Origin: JBHGYD01 sp041920415
GTDB lineage: Bacteria; Bacillota; Bacilli; Bacillales; Anoxybacillaceae
Direction of reading: 5' to 3'
DNA length: 64,000 bases
NCBI GenBank assembly: GCA_041920415.1
Contig: JBHGYD010000021.1
Location: 1-64,000, forward strand
This document shows positions 17,158 to 25,194 of the stretch, in pieces. A program made the position numbers and the translations under genes. Under the pieces are notes generated by a model that ran no database searches, was not told the DNA's origin, and was given only the letters and a program-made list of their open reading frames with translations. Numbering within the stretch: position 1 is the first letter of the stretch; each line of letters begins with the position of its first letter.

Positions 17158-18774
17158 TTAAACAAGCCGGTAAATTCGCGCCTCATGAGGACGCATATGC
17201 AAAACGAGGTCTTTTTCTTGTATGTCTGAGTAATTGCCAAGCAATAATTCACGTTTGTAATGTGCCAGTTGCGCAGGAATTTCATAGTCGTTCGCGTCAT
17301 CGCAATGATTTAAGACGATCAACCAACGCACACCGTCGAGCTCACGGGTATAAGCATAAATGTACGGGTCGTTCTCCGAATAGTCATGGAATGTGCCGTA
17401 AACCATGACCGGGTTTTCTTTTCGTAATTGAATGAGTTTTTTGTAATAATAGTAGACAGAATTTGGATCTTCAAGCGCTTTTTTCACGTTGATTTCTTTA
17501 TAGTTTGGATTGATTTTAATCCACGGCGTTCCCGTCGTAAACCCGGCATGTTCGCTGTCGTCCCATTGCATCGGCGTCCGCGAGTTGTCGCGGCTTAATG
17601 GCTGCAAGCTTTCGAGAACTTCTTGTGGGTCGCGTCCTTTTGCGACTTCTTCGGCGTATTTGTTTTTCATCGCAATATCGTTATAGTCGTCAATCGAAGG
17701 GAAACGAACGCCGGTCATGCCGATTTCTTCCCCTTGGTAAATATACGGTGTTCCCGGTAACGTATGCAGCATCGTTCCAAGCAGTTTTGCCGATTCGATA
17801 CGGTACTCTTTGTCGTTGCCGTAGCGCGTCACTTGTCGCGTATGGTCGTGGTTATTTAAAAATTGCGAATTCCACCCTTTTCCCCATAACGCTTCATACC
17901 AACGCTTTTGAATTTGTTTAAAGCGAAGCGGTTCCCATCTTGGCATTTCATCACATACCTCAAAATGGAATAATGTATGTAATTCATGGCGATCTTCAGC
18001 GACATATTTTAAGCCTTCTTCCGGTGATACGAAGGCGACTTCACCGACTGTGAAAATGTCATAATGTTTAAACACTTGTTCGTTCATTTCGCGTAAATAA
18101 TCATGCAGACCAGGATTATTTGTCAAATACCGAATATCTTGCGGATTAGCGGCATCTGGGAATCCTTCTGGCTTTGCCAATAACGCAATCGCATCTAAAC
18201 GGAATCCATCAATCCCTTTATCAAGCCAAAACCGCATCATTTTATAAATTTCTTGGCGCACCTCGGGATTTTTCCAATTCAAGTCAGGTTGTTCAACAGC
18301 AAACGAATGAAAATAATATTGCCCTGTCGTTTCATCATATTCCCAAGCCGATGGTGTAAAATAAGAGCGCCAGTTGTTCGGCTCATCGCGCCATATGTAC
18401 CAGTCGCGTTTCGGGTTGTCTTTTGATGAGCGCGACTCTAAAAACCAAGGATGCTGGTTGGACGTATGATTGACGACAAGGTCCATAATCAGTTTCATAC
18501 CGCGCTTATGCACTTCGTCAAGAAGCGTTTCCCACGTTTTCATCGTCCCGGCTTTGTCCATGATTTTATAGTAATCGGAAATGTCGTAGCCATTATCTTT
18601 ATCCGGCGATTCATAACAAGGATTGAGCCAAATCACATCAACACCTAAATCTTTAATGTAATCTAATTTTTCAATTAATCCTTGCAAATCCCCATATCCG
18701 TCGCCATCGGAATCGTAAAAACTGCGCCAATATACTTGATACACAACCGCTTCTTTCCACCACGTTTTTTTCAT
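17158..18774 (-). CDS. Alpha-glucosidase / oligo-1,6-glucosidase (GH13)
   Basis: Hydrolyses short alpha-glucans in the cytoplasm (no signal peptide). The 538-residue protein has the four GH13 conserved regions: DLVVNHTS (I), the nucleophile Asp in GFRLDAIAL (II), the acid/base Glu in VGEVAF (III) and the transition-state Asp in LNNHDHTR (IV). Length and pattern fit the oligo-1,6-glucosidase/alpha-glucosidase group. Which linkage it prefers is not decidable by eye. The start at 18774 (MKKTWWKE) follows GGAGGAG. A cre-like site lies 15 nt upstream. No sugar transporter or regulator is adjacent. Confidence 0.88.
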   Translation of the reverse strand: MKKTWWKEAVVYQVYWRSFYDSDGDGYGDLQGLIEKLDYIKDLGVDVIWLNPCYESPDKDNGYDISDYYKIMDKAGTMKTWETLLDEVHKRGMKLIMDLVVNHTSNQHPWFLESRSSKDNPKRDWYIWRDEPNNWRSYFTPSAWEYDETTGQYYFHSFAVEQPDLNWKNPEVRQEIYKMMRFWLDKGIDGFRLDAIALLAKPEGFPDAANPQDIRYLTNNPGLHDYLREMNEQVFKHYDIFTVGEVAFVSPEEGLKYVAEDRHELHTLFHFEVCDEMPRWEPLRFKQIQKRWYEALWGKGWNSQFLNNHDHTRQVTRYGNDKEYRIESAKLLGTMLHTLPGTPYIYQGEEIGMTGVRFPSIDDYNDIAMKNKYAEEVAKGRDPQEVLESLQPLSRDNSRTPMQWDDSEHAGFTTGTPWIKINPNYKEINVKKALEDPNSVYYYYKKLIQLRKENPVMVYGTFHDYSENDPYIYAYTRELDGVRWLIVLNHCDDANDYEIPAQLAHYKRELLLGNYSDIQEKDLVLHMRPHEARIYRLV

Positions 18775-18789
18775 CGTTTTCTCCTCCGT

Positions 18790-18803
18790 ATAAAGCGCTT
18801 TCA
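18790..18803 (-). promoter_or_regulatory. Candidate cre (CcpA) site of the alpha-glucosidase gene
   Basis: Minus strand TGAAAGCGCTTTAT differs from the ideal TGAAAGCGCTTTCA in the last two bases. It sits in the short leader before the start codon, where CcpA would block transcription. Confidence 0.6.
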
Positions 18804-18872
18804 ACTTGAAATGTTATTATCTATAGAATACCATTGAATCAGCGTGAAAAGAAAGATGGGAGTGAAAACGTT

Positions 18873-19133
18873 TTGGATGTATCGGTAACAACGATTTTAG
18901 CGAAAATGTCAGAGCAGTTACAAAAAGCTCATTTGACGCAAGATGGACAGCATATTCGAGAACATATTGCCGCTATTCGTGTCCTTTGCGACCTTATTTT
19001 AGAGGGGGAGAGTCAAGTCGAAACATCTATTCCTGTTTCTCCTTCTTTTGTAGAGTTGCCTTCATCGGAAATAAAAAAAGAACGAATCGATATCGGTGAT
19101 GACGCAAACGGACCGTCTTTGTTTGATTTCTAA
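18873..19133 (+). CDS. ywdI: YwdI-family protein (DUF5327)
   Basis: A protein of about 86 residues with a helical N-terminal half (ILAKMSEQLQKA followed by IREHIAAIRVLCDLIL) and an acidic, probably disordered C-terminal half ending GPSLFDF. It resembles B. subtilis YwdI, whose function is unknown. The frame is open from a TTG at 18834, but that lies at the divergent promoter; TTG 18873, ten bases after GGGAG, is preferred. The gene order ywdI-ywdK is that of B. subtilis. Confidence 0.7.
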   Translation: MDVSVTTILAKMSEQLQKAHLTQDGQHIREHIAAIRVLCDLILEGESQVETSIPVSPSFVELPSSEIKKERIDIGDDANGPSLFDF

Positions 19134-19295
19134 AAAAATGGAGACGTTCACCTCCGATCATCTGTGAAGATGAGGGAATAATAGTCAATAAGTGAAGGAT
19201 TTTCGACGTTCATTGTTCGGCATTATGAAATGAAAACAGATCGTGATTCCGATGAGCGAATCAAGCAAGTGTTAGAAACAACAACGCTGATGTTT

Positions 19296-19323
19296 CCCTT
19301 CTCAAACAGAAGGGTTTTTCTTT
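19296..19323 (+). terminator. Terminator downstream of ywdI
   Basis: CCCTTCT-caaac-AGAAGGG followed by TTTTTCTTTT. It is 162 nt past the ywdI stop. The intervening 19134-19295 holds no convincing gene. Confidence 0.8.
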
Positions 19324-19381
19324 TGTGTAGGAATGGTTTATGATAAGGTTGGAATTTATCATGAGTAAGGAGACGAATGCA

Positions 19382-19753
19382 ATGAAAACATTTGTATTGC
19401 TTGGAGCGATGAATGCGTTTTTAGCTGTAGCGCTCGGTGCATTCGGTGCGCATGGGCTCGAGGGGAAAATTCCCGACCGCTATTTAGAAATATGGAAAAC
19501 GGGTGTGCATTATCAAATGTTTCACACGGTCGGACTTTTTGTTGTGGCGTTTTTATTGTCGAAATGGCCGAACATTAGCCAATTAACCGCAGCAGGTTGG
19601 ATCATGTTTGCCGGGATTGTTTTGTTTTCTGGAAGTTTATATGTATTAAGCGTGACGCAAATCAAGCCGTTAGGGGCGATTACTCCGTTTGGCGGTGTAG
19701 CGTTTTTAATTGCTTGGTTTTTATTAGGATATGTCGCGGTGAAATACTTATAA
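19382..19753 (+). CDS. ywdK: DUF423 family membrane protein YwdK
   Basis: A 123-residue integral membrane protein with four hydrophobic helices and the family's opening pattern (AMNAFLAVALGAFGAHGLEG) followed by a conserved histidine pair in HYQMFHTVGL. Its function is unknown. ATG 19382 follows AAGGAGACG; an in-frame extension upstream lacks a ribosome site. Length equals that recalled for B. subtilis YwdK. It is convergent with gerQ. Confidence 0.88.
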   Translation: MKTFVLLGAMNAFLAVALGAFGAHGLEGKIPDRYLEIWKTGVHYQMFHTVGLFVVAFLLSKWPNISQLTAAGWIMFAGIVLFSGSLYVLSVTQIKPLGAITPFGGVAFLIAWFLLGYVAVKYL

Positions 19754-19762
19754 AAAATGGAA

Positions 19763-19792
19763 AAACAGGGTTGCAATTTGGCAACCCTGTTT
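19763..19792. terminator. Bidirectional terminator between ywdK and gerQ
   Basis: AAACAGGGTTGC-aatttg-GCAACCCTGTTT, a perfect 12-bp stem. Confidence 0.85.
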
Positions 19793-19795
19793 CGA

Positions 19796-20323
19796 TTAGC
19801 GAGGGGCATAAGAGGCTAACCCAGGTGCTCCACCTGCGTATGGATATTGATAAGCAATTTCCTCATCAAATGTAACATAGTTTAGATAAATCATTGGCAG
19901 TAAGTAACGCATCCCTGTTTGCGGGTCGCTTAAAATTAAGTGATCGCGTCCTGCCGCTTCGATCGCGCCTCTAAATATTTTCGCATTCCACTCGCGGTTG
20001 TTTTCAAATGTCATATAAACGGTCGCGATTTTTCCTTTATTTAAGCGTAAAATGTTTTCAATATATGATTCTTCGAGAGGCAGCATGCCAGGTATTTGTT
20101 GACCCACTGTAGTAGGTGTTTGCGCCGCGAAAGAAGGGGGTTGTAGTCCAAAACCAGTTGTTTGCGGAGTCATTGGTTGGTACGGTGTTGGTTGTTGATA
20201 ATATGGATAAGTAGTTGGGTAATAGGTTTGCGGATACATGTAGCCATACGGATATGTCTGAGAGCTTTGTTGACGGTCTTCTTCGTACGCATTATTGAAT
20301 GATTCATATGAATGAGTAGTCAT
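19796..20323 (-). CDS. gerQ: Spore coat protein GerQ
   Basis: Coat/germination protein needed for CwlJ to localise and act, and a transglutaminase substrate in B. subtilis. The 175-residue protein has a low-complexity N-terminus rich in Tyr, Pro and Gln (residues 20-75) and a conserved C-terminal domain (PLEESYIENILRLNKGK, then AAGRDHLILSDPQTG). It lies 31 nt downstream of cwlJ in the same direction, as in B. subtilis. The ATG follows GGAGGTAAAGATAAC. Confidence 0.95.
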   Translation of the reverse strand: MTTHSYESFNNAYEEDRQQSSQTYPYGYMYPQTYYPTTYPYYQQPTPYQPMTPQTTGFGLQPPSFAAQTPTTVGQQIPGMLPLEESYIENILRLNKGKIATVYMTFENNREWNAKIFRGAIEAAGRDHLILSDPQTGMRYLLPMIYLNYVTFDEEIAYQYPYAGGAPGLASYAPR

Positions 20324-20354
20324 AGGTTATCTTTACCTCCTATAAAAAATATTT

Positions 20355-20777
20355 TTAATACACTCTTGGACAATCGCTACGATTTGGTGCATAGAAGCAG
20401 TGCGATTTATAGCGCCCGGCGTTCCATTGATTAAACCATTGCGGTGGGCACTCTCCCCCTGGTTTAAAAAACCAAAGGCAATAAGTAGCAGGATGATAGC
20501 GCCAACCACGGATTACTTGGCGAGCTAATTGGATATCTATTCCTCTTGCGGCTTGATAAAAATATCCTTTTTGTATAGCTTCGAACCCACCGGGACTTTG
20601 AAATACCATCTGACGAATCGATCGTAATCCTTTAAAATCGAGGCAGTTCGCAAGGATACGGTTAACTCCGACGTTTCCTACCATCAACATTCCTAATTTT
20701 CCTTCACCTTCCGCTTCTGCCCGCATCAGTCTTGCTAATAATTGCACCTCTTCTTCGTTGCAAGCAACAACAGCCAT
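20355..20777 (-). CDS. cwlJ: Spore cortex-lytic hydrolase CwlJ
   Basis: Hydrolyses cortex peptidoglycan during germination, in response to Ca-dipicolinate. The 140-residue protein is a Hydrolase_2/SleB-type catalytic domain without a signal peptide: the catalytic Glu is in RAEAEGEGKLGMLMVGNVGVNR near residue 21, and the C-terminal half has the family's conserved Cys/Trp pattern (CLWFFKPG, CPPQWFNQW). It is first in the cwlJ-gerQ operon. The ribosome site GAGGTGAC is part of a distant inverted repeat (20781-20788 with 20839-20846). Confidence 0.95.
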   Translation of the reverse strand: MAVVACNEEEVQLLARLMRAEAEGEGKLGMLMVGNVGVNRILANCLDFKGLRSIRQMVFQSPGGFEAIQKGYFYQAARGIDIQLARQVIRGWRYHPATYCLWFFKPGGECPPQWFNQWNAGRYKSHCFYAPNRSDCPRVY

Positions 20778-20780
20778 TTT

Positions 20781-20846
20781 GTGTCACCTCATCCCGTCTT
20801 TTTCTCGACAATAATAGGCTATTGTAAAAGTGGAAATTGGTGACAC
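20781..20846. repeat. Inverted repeat flanking the cwlJ promoter region
   Basis: GTGTCACC (20781-20788) and GGTGACAC (20839-20846) are perfect complements 50 nt apart. The cwlJ-proximal copy contains the GAGGTG ribosome site. A second palindrome, ACAATA-ataggc-TATTGT, lies between them (20808-20825). Confidence 0.6.
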
Positions 20847-20933
20847 GAGAAACAGATTTTTATGGATAGATTTCTAATTTATAGTTATGGGCAAATACAT
20901 CGTCATATGACAAGAAAACGAGGATTGTCCGAA

Positions 20934-20970
20934 AAAAAATAAAGGGGATGTCTCGTAGAGAAACATCCCC
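20934..20970 (-). terminator. Terminator of hemQ
   Basis: Minus strand CGGGGATGT pairs with ACATCCCC and is followed by TTTATTTTTTTT. Confidence 0.85.
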
Positions 20971-20980
20971 GATTGTTTAC

Positions 20981-21727
20981 TTATACATGGAAAAACGAAG
21001 ATACTTTTTCTTTTGGTAAATGATTTCCAACGAAGAAAGAGCCAAATTCTCCGTAACGGGCGCTTACTTCGTCAAACCGCATTTCATAGACAAGCTTTTT
21101 AAATTGTAGCACGTCATCTGAGAATAAGGTGACGCCCCATTCATAATCGTCAAATCCGACAGAGCCGGTAATAATTTGCACGACTTTTCCTGCATATTTG
21201 CGTCCCGTCATTCCGTGAGCGCGCATTAAGTTGCGGCGTTCTTCCATTGAAAGCATGTACCAGTTGTCATTTCCTTGACGGCGCTTGTCCATTGGATAGA
21301 AGCAAATATGTTTTGTTTTTGGCAAGATTGGAAAAAGACGGCGGCGAACTTCTGGATTTTCGTATGGGTCGCTTCCGTCAGAAGGCAAGTAGTTGCTTAA
21401 CTCCACAACCGATACGTACGAATATGTCGGCACAAGGTATTCCGCTAATTTTGTTTTATTAAGTGCTGTTTCGATTTCATTAAGTTCTTCCATCGTTGGA
21501 CGTAAAATCATAAACATGATATCCGCTTTTTGCCCAACAACGGTGTAAATTGCATGGCTTCCTTCTTTTCGATCTTCCGTTTCTTTCCATTTTTCGACTA
21601 ATGATAAAAATTCATGAATCGCTGCTTGGCGCTCATCGCTTGTGAGCGTTTTCCATGCGGCCCAATCTACGGAACGAAAATCATGAAGGCAATACCAGCC
21701 TTCGAGTGTTTGTGCTGCTTCGCTCAT
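20981..21727 (-). CDS. hemQ: Coproheme decarboxylase HemQ
   Basis: Last step of the coproporphyrin-dependent heme pathway of Gram-positives: oxidative decarboxylation of coproheme to heme b. The 248-residue protein is a chlorite-dismutase fold, starting with the conserved LEGWYCLHDFRSVDW and containing the proximal-heme His in the RAHGMTGRKYAGKV segment and the catalytic Tyr in YLVPTYSYVSVVELSNY. Length matches. Adjacent to pta-lipL as in B. subtilis (ywfI-pta-ywfL), but divergent from pta. Confidence 0.95.
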   Translation of the reverse strand: MSEAAQTLEGWYCLHDFRSVDWAAWKTLTSDERQAAIHEFLSLVEKWKETEDRKEGSHAIYTVVGQKADIMFMILRPTMEELNEIETALNKTKLAEYLVPTYSYVSVVELSNYLPSDGSDPYENPEVRRRLFPILPKTKHICFYPMDKRRQGNDNWYMLSMEERRNLMRAHGMTGRKYAGKVVQIITGSVGFDDYEWGVTLFSDDVLQFKKLVYEMRFDEVSARYGEFGSFFVGNHLPKEKVSSFFHV

Positions 21728-21848
21728 TATCTTTCACTCCTATGCTATGTATTTTACAGTCTTACTATAACATAGTTTGCCCAAGAAACGCTCGAAAGTC
21801 GCAAAATCAATAACATGACTGAATTATTTTAATAAAAAGACTATTTTT

Positions 21849-21883
21849 TGTAAGGGCTTAACTTGGTTGCTTTTCCCTATAAT
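21849..21883 (+). promoter_or_regulatory. pta promoter with a weak cre-like sequence
   Basis: TATAAT at 21878-21883 with a poor -35. TGTAAGGGCTTAAC (21849-21862) overlaps the -35 region and partly matches the CcpA consensus. CcpA activates pta in B. subtilis, but from farther upstream, so this is tentative. Confidence 0.35.
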
Positions 21884-21933
21884 AAGAGTATTCTAGTAAA
21901 TAGATGATTTTATTGTATTGAGGAGGAACTTTT

Positions 21934-22905
21934 GTGAGTGACTTATTTTCCATCTTAAAGCAAAAAGTGGCTGGAAAAAATCTTAAAATTGTATTTCCTG
22001 AAGGATTAGATGAGCGTATTTTGACGGCGGTGAGCCGTTTGGCTAATGAAAATGTATTGAATCCGATTGTGATTGGCAATAAAGAAGCGGTCGAGAAAAA
22101 GGCAGCGGAAATTGGCGTAACGCTTCCAAACGTTGAAATCGTAGATCCAGAACAGTATGAGGCAATGGACGAGCTTGTGGACGCGTTTGTAGAACGCCGT
22201 AAAGGAAAAGTGTCGAAAGAAGAGGCCCGTAACATTTTATTAGACGAAAATTATTTTGGCACGATGCTCGTTTATATGGATAAAGCACACGGTTTAGTGA
22301 GCGGTGCTGCTCATTCGACGGCCGATACGGTAAGACCGGCATTACAAATTATTAAAACAAAACCTGGCATTCGCAAAACATCTGGTGTGTTTATTATGGT
22401 GCGCGGTGATGAAAAATACGTATTTGCTGATTGTGCGATTAATATTGCACCAGATAGCCAAGATTTAGCGGAAATTGCCGTAGAAAGCGCCAATACGGCG
22501 AGAATGTTTGATATTGAGCCACGTGTAGCGATGTTAAGTTTCTCAACAAAAGGTTCAGCGAAATCTCCAGAAACGGAAAAAGTAGTTGAAGCGGTTCGTC
22601 TTGCGAAAGAAATGGCTCCTGATTTAACGCTTGATGGCGAGTTTCAATTTGACGCTGCTTTCGTTCCGTCCGTTGCGAAAAAGAAAGCGCCAGGCTCTGT
22701 CATTCAAGGCGATGCGAATGTGTTTATTTTCCCAAGTTTAGAAGCGGGGAATATTGGTTATAAAATTGCGCAACGCCTCGGTAACTTTGAAGCAGTTGGT
22801 CCGATTTTACAAGGACTTAATAAGCCAGTCAATGACTTATCGCGCGGTTGCAATGCGGAAGACGTGTACAAGCTTGCCCTCATTACCGCAGCGCAGGCGT
22901 TGTAA
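21934..22905 (+). CDS. pta: Phosphate acetyltransferase
   Basis: Interconverts acetyl-CoA and acetyl phosphate in overflow metabolism. The 323-residue PTA_PTB-family enzyme shows KIVFPEGLDERIL near the N-terminus, the GLVSGAAHSTADTVRPALQII active-site segment and the C-terminal NVFIFPSLEAGNIGYKIAQR. It starts with GTG, 7 nt after GAGGAGGAAC. The ackA gene is not in the window. The terminator follows directly, so it is a single-gene unit. Confidence 0.96.
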   Translation: MSDLFSILKQKVAGKNLKIVFPEGLDERILTAVSRLANENVLNPIVIGNKEAVEKKAAEIGVTLPNVEIVDPEQYEAMDELVDAFVERRKGKVSKEEARNILLDENYFGTMLVYMDKAHGLVSGAAHSTADTVRPALQIIKTKPGIRKTSGVFIMVRGDEKYVFADCAINIAPDSQDLAEIAVESANTARMFDIEPRVAMLSFSTKGSAKSPETEKVVEAVRLAKEMAPDLTLDGEFQFDAAFVPSVAKKKAPGSVIQGDANVFIFPSLEAGNIGYKIAQRLGNFEAVGPILQGLNKPVNDLSRGCNAEDVYKLALITAAQAL

Positions 22906-22907
22906 GA

Positions 22908-22965
22908 GAAAAGGGTTGGTTTCTCCTTACAGATTTAGTAGTAGGGAGTCCGACCCTTTTCTTTT
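22908..22965 (+). terminator. Terminator of pta
   Basis: GAAAAGGGT (22908-22916) pairs with ACCCTTTTC (22953-22961), enclosing a second small stem (CTCCTTAC / GTAGGGAG), followed by TTTTG. Confidence 0.75.
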
Positions 22966-23015
22966 GAATCGTATGGTATAATTCTATCGTAGATATTATG
23001 ATACTGAGGAGATTT

Positions 23016-23846
23016 ATGATGATACATGAACTGCTACAACAACCGAAATGGCGAATCATTGACCAATCTCACTTTGGTCCGATATTTGATGCGAAACAAT
23101 CATTTGCGATGGATGATACGCTTTGTACGACAGTAGGACAAGGTTTGTCTGATGCGGTTGTTCGTACATGGGTTCATCACGATACGGTGGTGTTAGGGAT
23201 TCAAGATACGAAGCTTCCGTATTTGCGGGAGGGGGTTTCATTTTTAGAGGAGCAAGGTTATCGCGTTATTGTTCGCAATTCTGGAGGGCTTGCGGTTGTT
23301 CTTGATGATGGGGTGTTAAATATCTCGCTTATTTTTCCCGAAGCGACAAAGGGAATCGATATTAACCAAGGATATGACGCCATGTGGGGACTCGTCAAAT
23401 GTATGCTTTCAGCATACGAAGTGAACGTAGAAGCGCGAGAAATTGTTGGCTCATACTGTCCTGGAAGCTACGATTTAAGCATCGATGGGAAAAAATTTGC
23501 TGGGATTTCGCAGCGCCGCGTTCGCGGGGGCGTTGCCGTGCAAATTTATATATGCGCGAGCGGCAGCGGTTCGGCACGCGCGGAATTGATTCGGCAATTT
23601 TATGAGCGTGGTTTAAAAGGGGAACAAACAAAGTTTACTTACCCGAACATTGTTCCGGAAACGATGGCTTCTTTGTCGGAATTGTTACGTGAGCCATTGA
23701 CGATTCAAACGGTAATGATAAAGTTATTGCAAACACTTCAATCGTTTGGCGGCGAGCTTTATTCGTCTTCATTGACAGCAGAGGAACAATCATTGTACGA
23801 ATACCATTTGCAGCGAATGATAGAAAGAAACGAAAAGGTGTTGTAG
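23016..23846 (+). CDS. lipL: Octanoyl-[GcvH]:protein N-octanoyltransferase LipL
   Basis: Transfers octanoyl/lipoyl groups from GcvH to E2 subunits in the Bacillus lipoate pathway. The 276-residue protein is a BPL/LplA/LipB cofactor transferase: GGLAVVLDDGVLNISLIF, then VGSYCPGSYDLSIDGKKFAG with the likely catalytic Cys, and AGISQRRVRGGVAVQIYI. The ATG at 22998 lacks a proper ribosome site; ATG 23016, following GAGGAG, is preferred. Its position after pta equals B. subtilis ywfL. Confidence 0.92.
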   Translation: MMIHELLQQPKWRIIDQSHFGPIFDAKQSFAMDDTLCTTVGQGLSDAVVRTWVHHDTVVLGIQDTKLPYLREGVSFLEEQGYRVIVRNSGGLAVVLDDGVLNISLIFPEATKGIDINQGYDAMWGLVKCMLSAYEVNVEAREIVGSYCPGSYDLSIDGKKFAGISQRRVRGGVAVQIYICASGSGSARAELIRQFYERGLKGEQTKFTYPNIVPETMASLSELLREPLTIQTVMIKLLQTLQSFGGELYSSSLTAEEQSLYEYHLQRMIERNEKVL

Positions 23847-23854
23847 AAAAAGGA

Positions 23855-23903
23855 ATGCCTGCCCCTTCCTGTCATGATCGATTGTTTAGGGAATGGCAGG
23901 CAA
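23855..23903. terminator. Bidirectional terminator between lipL and rsfA
   Basis: TGCCTGCC (23856-23863) pairs with GGCAGGCA (23895-23902), with CC/GG support inside. The minus strand ends in TTTTT. Confidence 0.7.
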
Positions 23904-23906
23904 CGA

Positions 23907-24563
23907 TTATTCAGCAATTTTTTCTAAATTTCCGTTTTTGTCCATTTTAAATTTTAGTGTTTGTCGCTCTTCTTCCTCTTGTAATGCTATTTTTCGCGCT
24001 CGGTTCATAATTCGCATTAATGTTTCATACTCCTCTTGCATGAATGAAGAGTCTTCTTCTAGTTTAGCAATTTTCTTTTCTAGCTCTTCATTTTTCGAGA
24101 GAATTTCGGCATTTTCTTTCTTTAATCGCTCGTTTTCTTTTTGCAATGTTTCATGATTGGTATGAATGGATTTAAACGTTTGCAAAAAGGCGATGACATG
24201 GTCAAGTGACATCGTTGTTGGTTCGATCGAATTTGATAGTGCTGGCTGCTCTGCCATTTCTCCTAATTCTTCTATAGAAGGAATCGGAGGAGTGTATAGT
24301 AATTTTTTGCGAACTGGTTGATGCTTTCCGAGCAACCGTTGTCGTTCTTTTCGCTGTTTTTTTGCGAGCTGCAATGCTTGTTCATATTGTCCACGCACCA
24401 CAGCGTTCCAACGAAATCCGCAAGCGGCTGATGTTCGGTTTAATTTATCTCCCACTTCTTCAAATGCGTTTAGTTGCGTACTTCCTTCTCGCACATGGCG
24501 CAATACTGTTTCGGCTAGTAATAAATCATCTTCTTCTGTCCATGCGTCTTGTCGTTGTTTCAT
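23907..24563 (-). CDS. rsfA: Prespore-specific transcriptional regulator RsfA
   Basis: Modulates SigF-dependent genes in the forespore. The 218-residue protein has an N-terminal Myb/SANT-like DNA-binding domain (QDAWTEEDDLLLAETVLRHVREG, then NRTSAACGFRWNAVVRGQY) and a long coiled coil rich in Glu and Lys at about residues 140-205. ATG 24563 (MKQRQDAWT) follows AAGGGAGTTGAG; the longer frame is unsupported. Orthologous place and sequence to B. subtilis RsfA (YwfN). Confidence 0.92.
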   Translation of the reverse strand: MKQRQDAWTEEDDLLLAETVLRHVREGSTQLNAFEEVGDKLNRTSAACGFRWNAVVRGQYEQALQLAKKQRKERQRLLGKHQPVRKKLLYTPPIPSIEELGEMAEQPALSNSIEPTTMSLDHVIAFLQTFKSIHTNHETLQKENERLKKENAEILSKNEELEKKIAKLEEDSSFMQEEYETLMRIMNRARKIALQEEEERQTLKFKMDKNGNLEKIAE

Positions 24564-24750
24564 TACTCTCAACTCCCTTTTCTTATTTGCTAGTAGTAGC
24601 ATAGACAAAAATAAAACATTCTATACTATTTTTTAGTTTCTATGAATGGGAAATTGTGAGAGTTTTAACACCTTTTCCGAGAAGCTTCTCTCCTCGAAAC
24701 GAAGAGTGAGTGGGAGAGGTTCGTCACACAAACGAGTAAATGTGAATAAC

Positions 24751-24779
24751 TTGCATTGGCGGAAAAGAAGATGTAGAAT
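24751..24779 (+). promoter_or_regulatory. Sigma-A promoter of the DUF1450 gene
   Basis: TTGCAT, 17-nt spacer, TAGAAT, ending 47 nt before the start codon. Confidence 0.65.
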
Positions 24780-24826
24780 ACACGTTAGTGTGAAAACGTC
24801 GAGTTCATAGGAAGGGTGAACGTAAG

Positions 24827-25057
24827 ATGGCAAACGAGTTTCGCGTCTGTGATGATTGTCAAGCAACGAATTTGAAAACATTGTTGCCGCGCTTAAAAAA
24901 ATTGGACCCAAATGCCACAATTCAAATCGGTTGTCAGTCGTATTGTGGTCCCGGTCGAAAAAAATCGTTCGCTTTTGTCAATAATCGTCCGATTTCAGCG
25001 GCAAACGAAGATGAGTTAATCGAAAAAATCGCCCAAAAATTAAAGAATAATCGTTAA
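24827..25057 (+). CDS. DUF1450 (YuzB-like) protein
   Basis: A 76-residue protein with CDDC at residues 8-11 and a CQSYCGPGR motif near 36. This resembles thioredoxin-like [2Fe-2S]-type small proteins grouped in DUF1450. Its function is unknown. The ATG follows GGAAGGGTGAACG. It has its own sigma-A promoter and terminator and lies between rsfA and ywfO. Confidence 0.82.
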   Translation: MANEFRVCDDCQATNLKTLLPRLKKLDPNATIQIGCQSYCGPGRKKSFAFVNNRPISAANEDELIEKIAQKLKNNR

Positions 25058-25094
25058 AAAATCGCCTTCATTTTTGATGAAAGGTGATTTTTTG
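25056..25094 (+). terminator. Terminator of the DUF1450 gene
   Basis: AAAAATCgCCTTCAT pairs with ATGAAAGGtGATTTTT and continues into T-rich sequence. Confidence 0.85.
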
Positions 25095-25194
25095 TTTCTA
25101 TTTTTAGGAAATACTATAATAAAAAATCAAGTATTTTTTTGCAGATAGAAACGGCTTATAATAGATTCATGTTATGAATGGAAGAGGGGATAAA

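Noticed and set aside
24564..24826. Functional element in the gap between rsfA and the DUF1450 gene other than the promoter
   Set aside because: Imperfect short repeats only; nothing beyond the sigma-A promoter is convincing.
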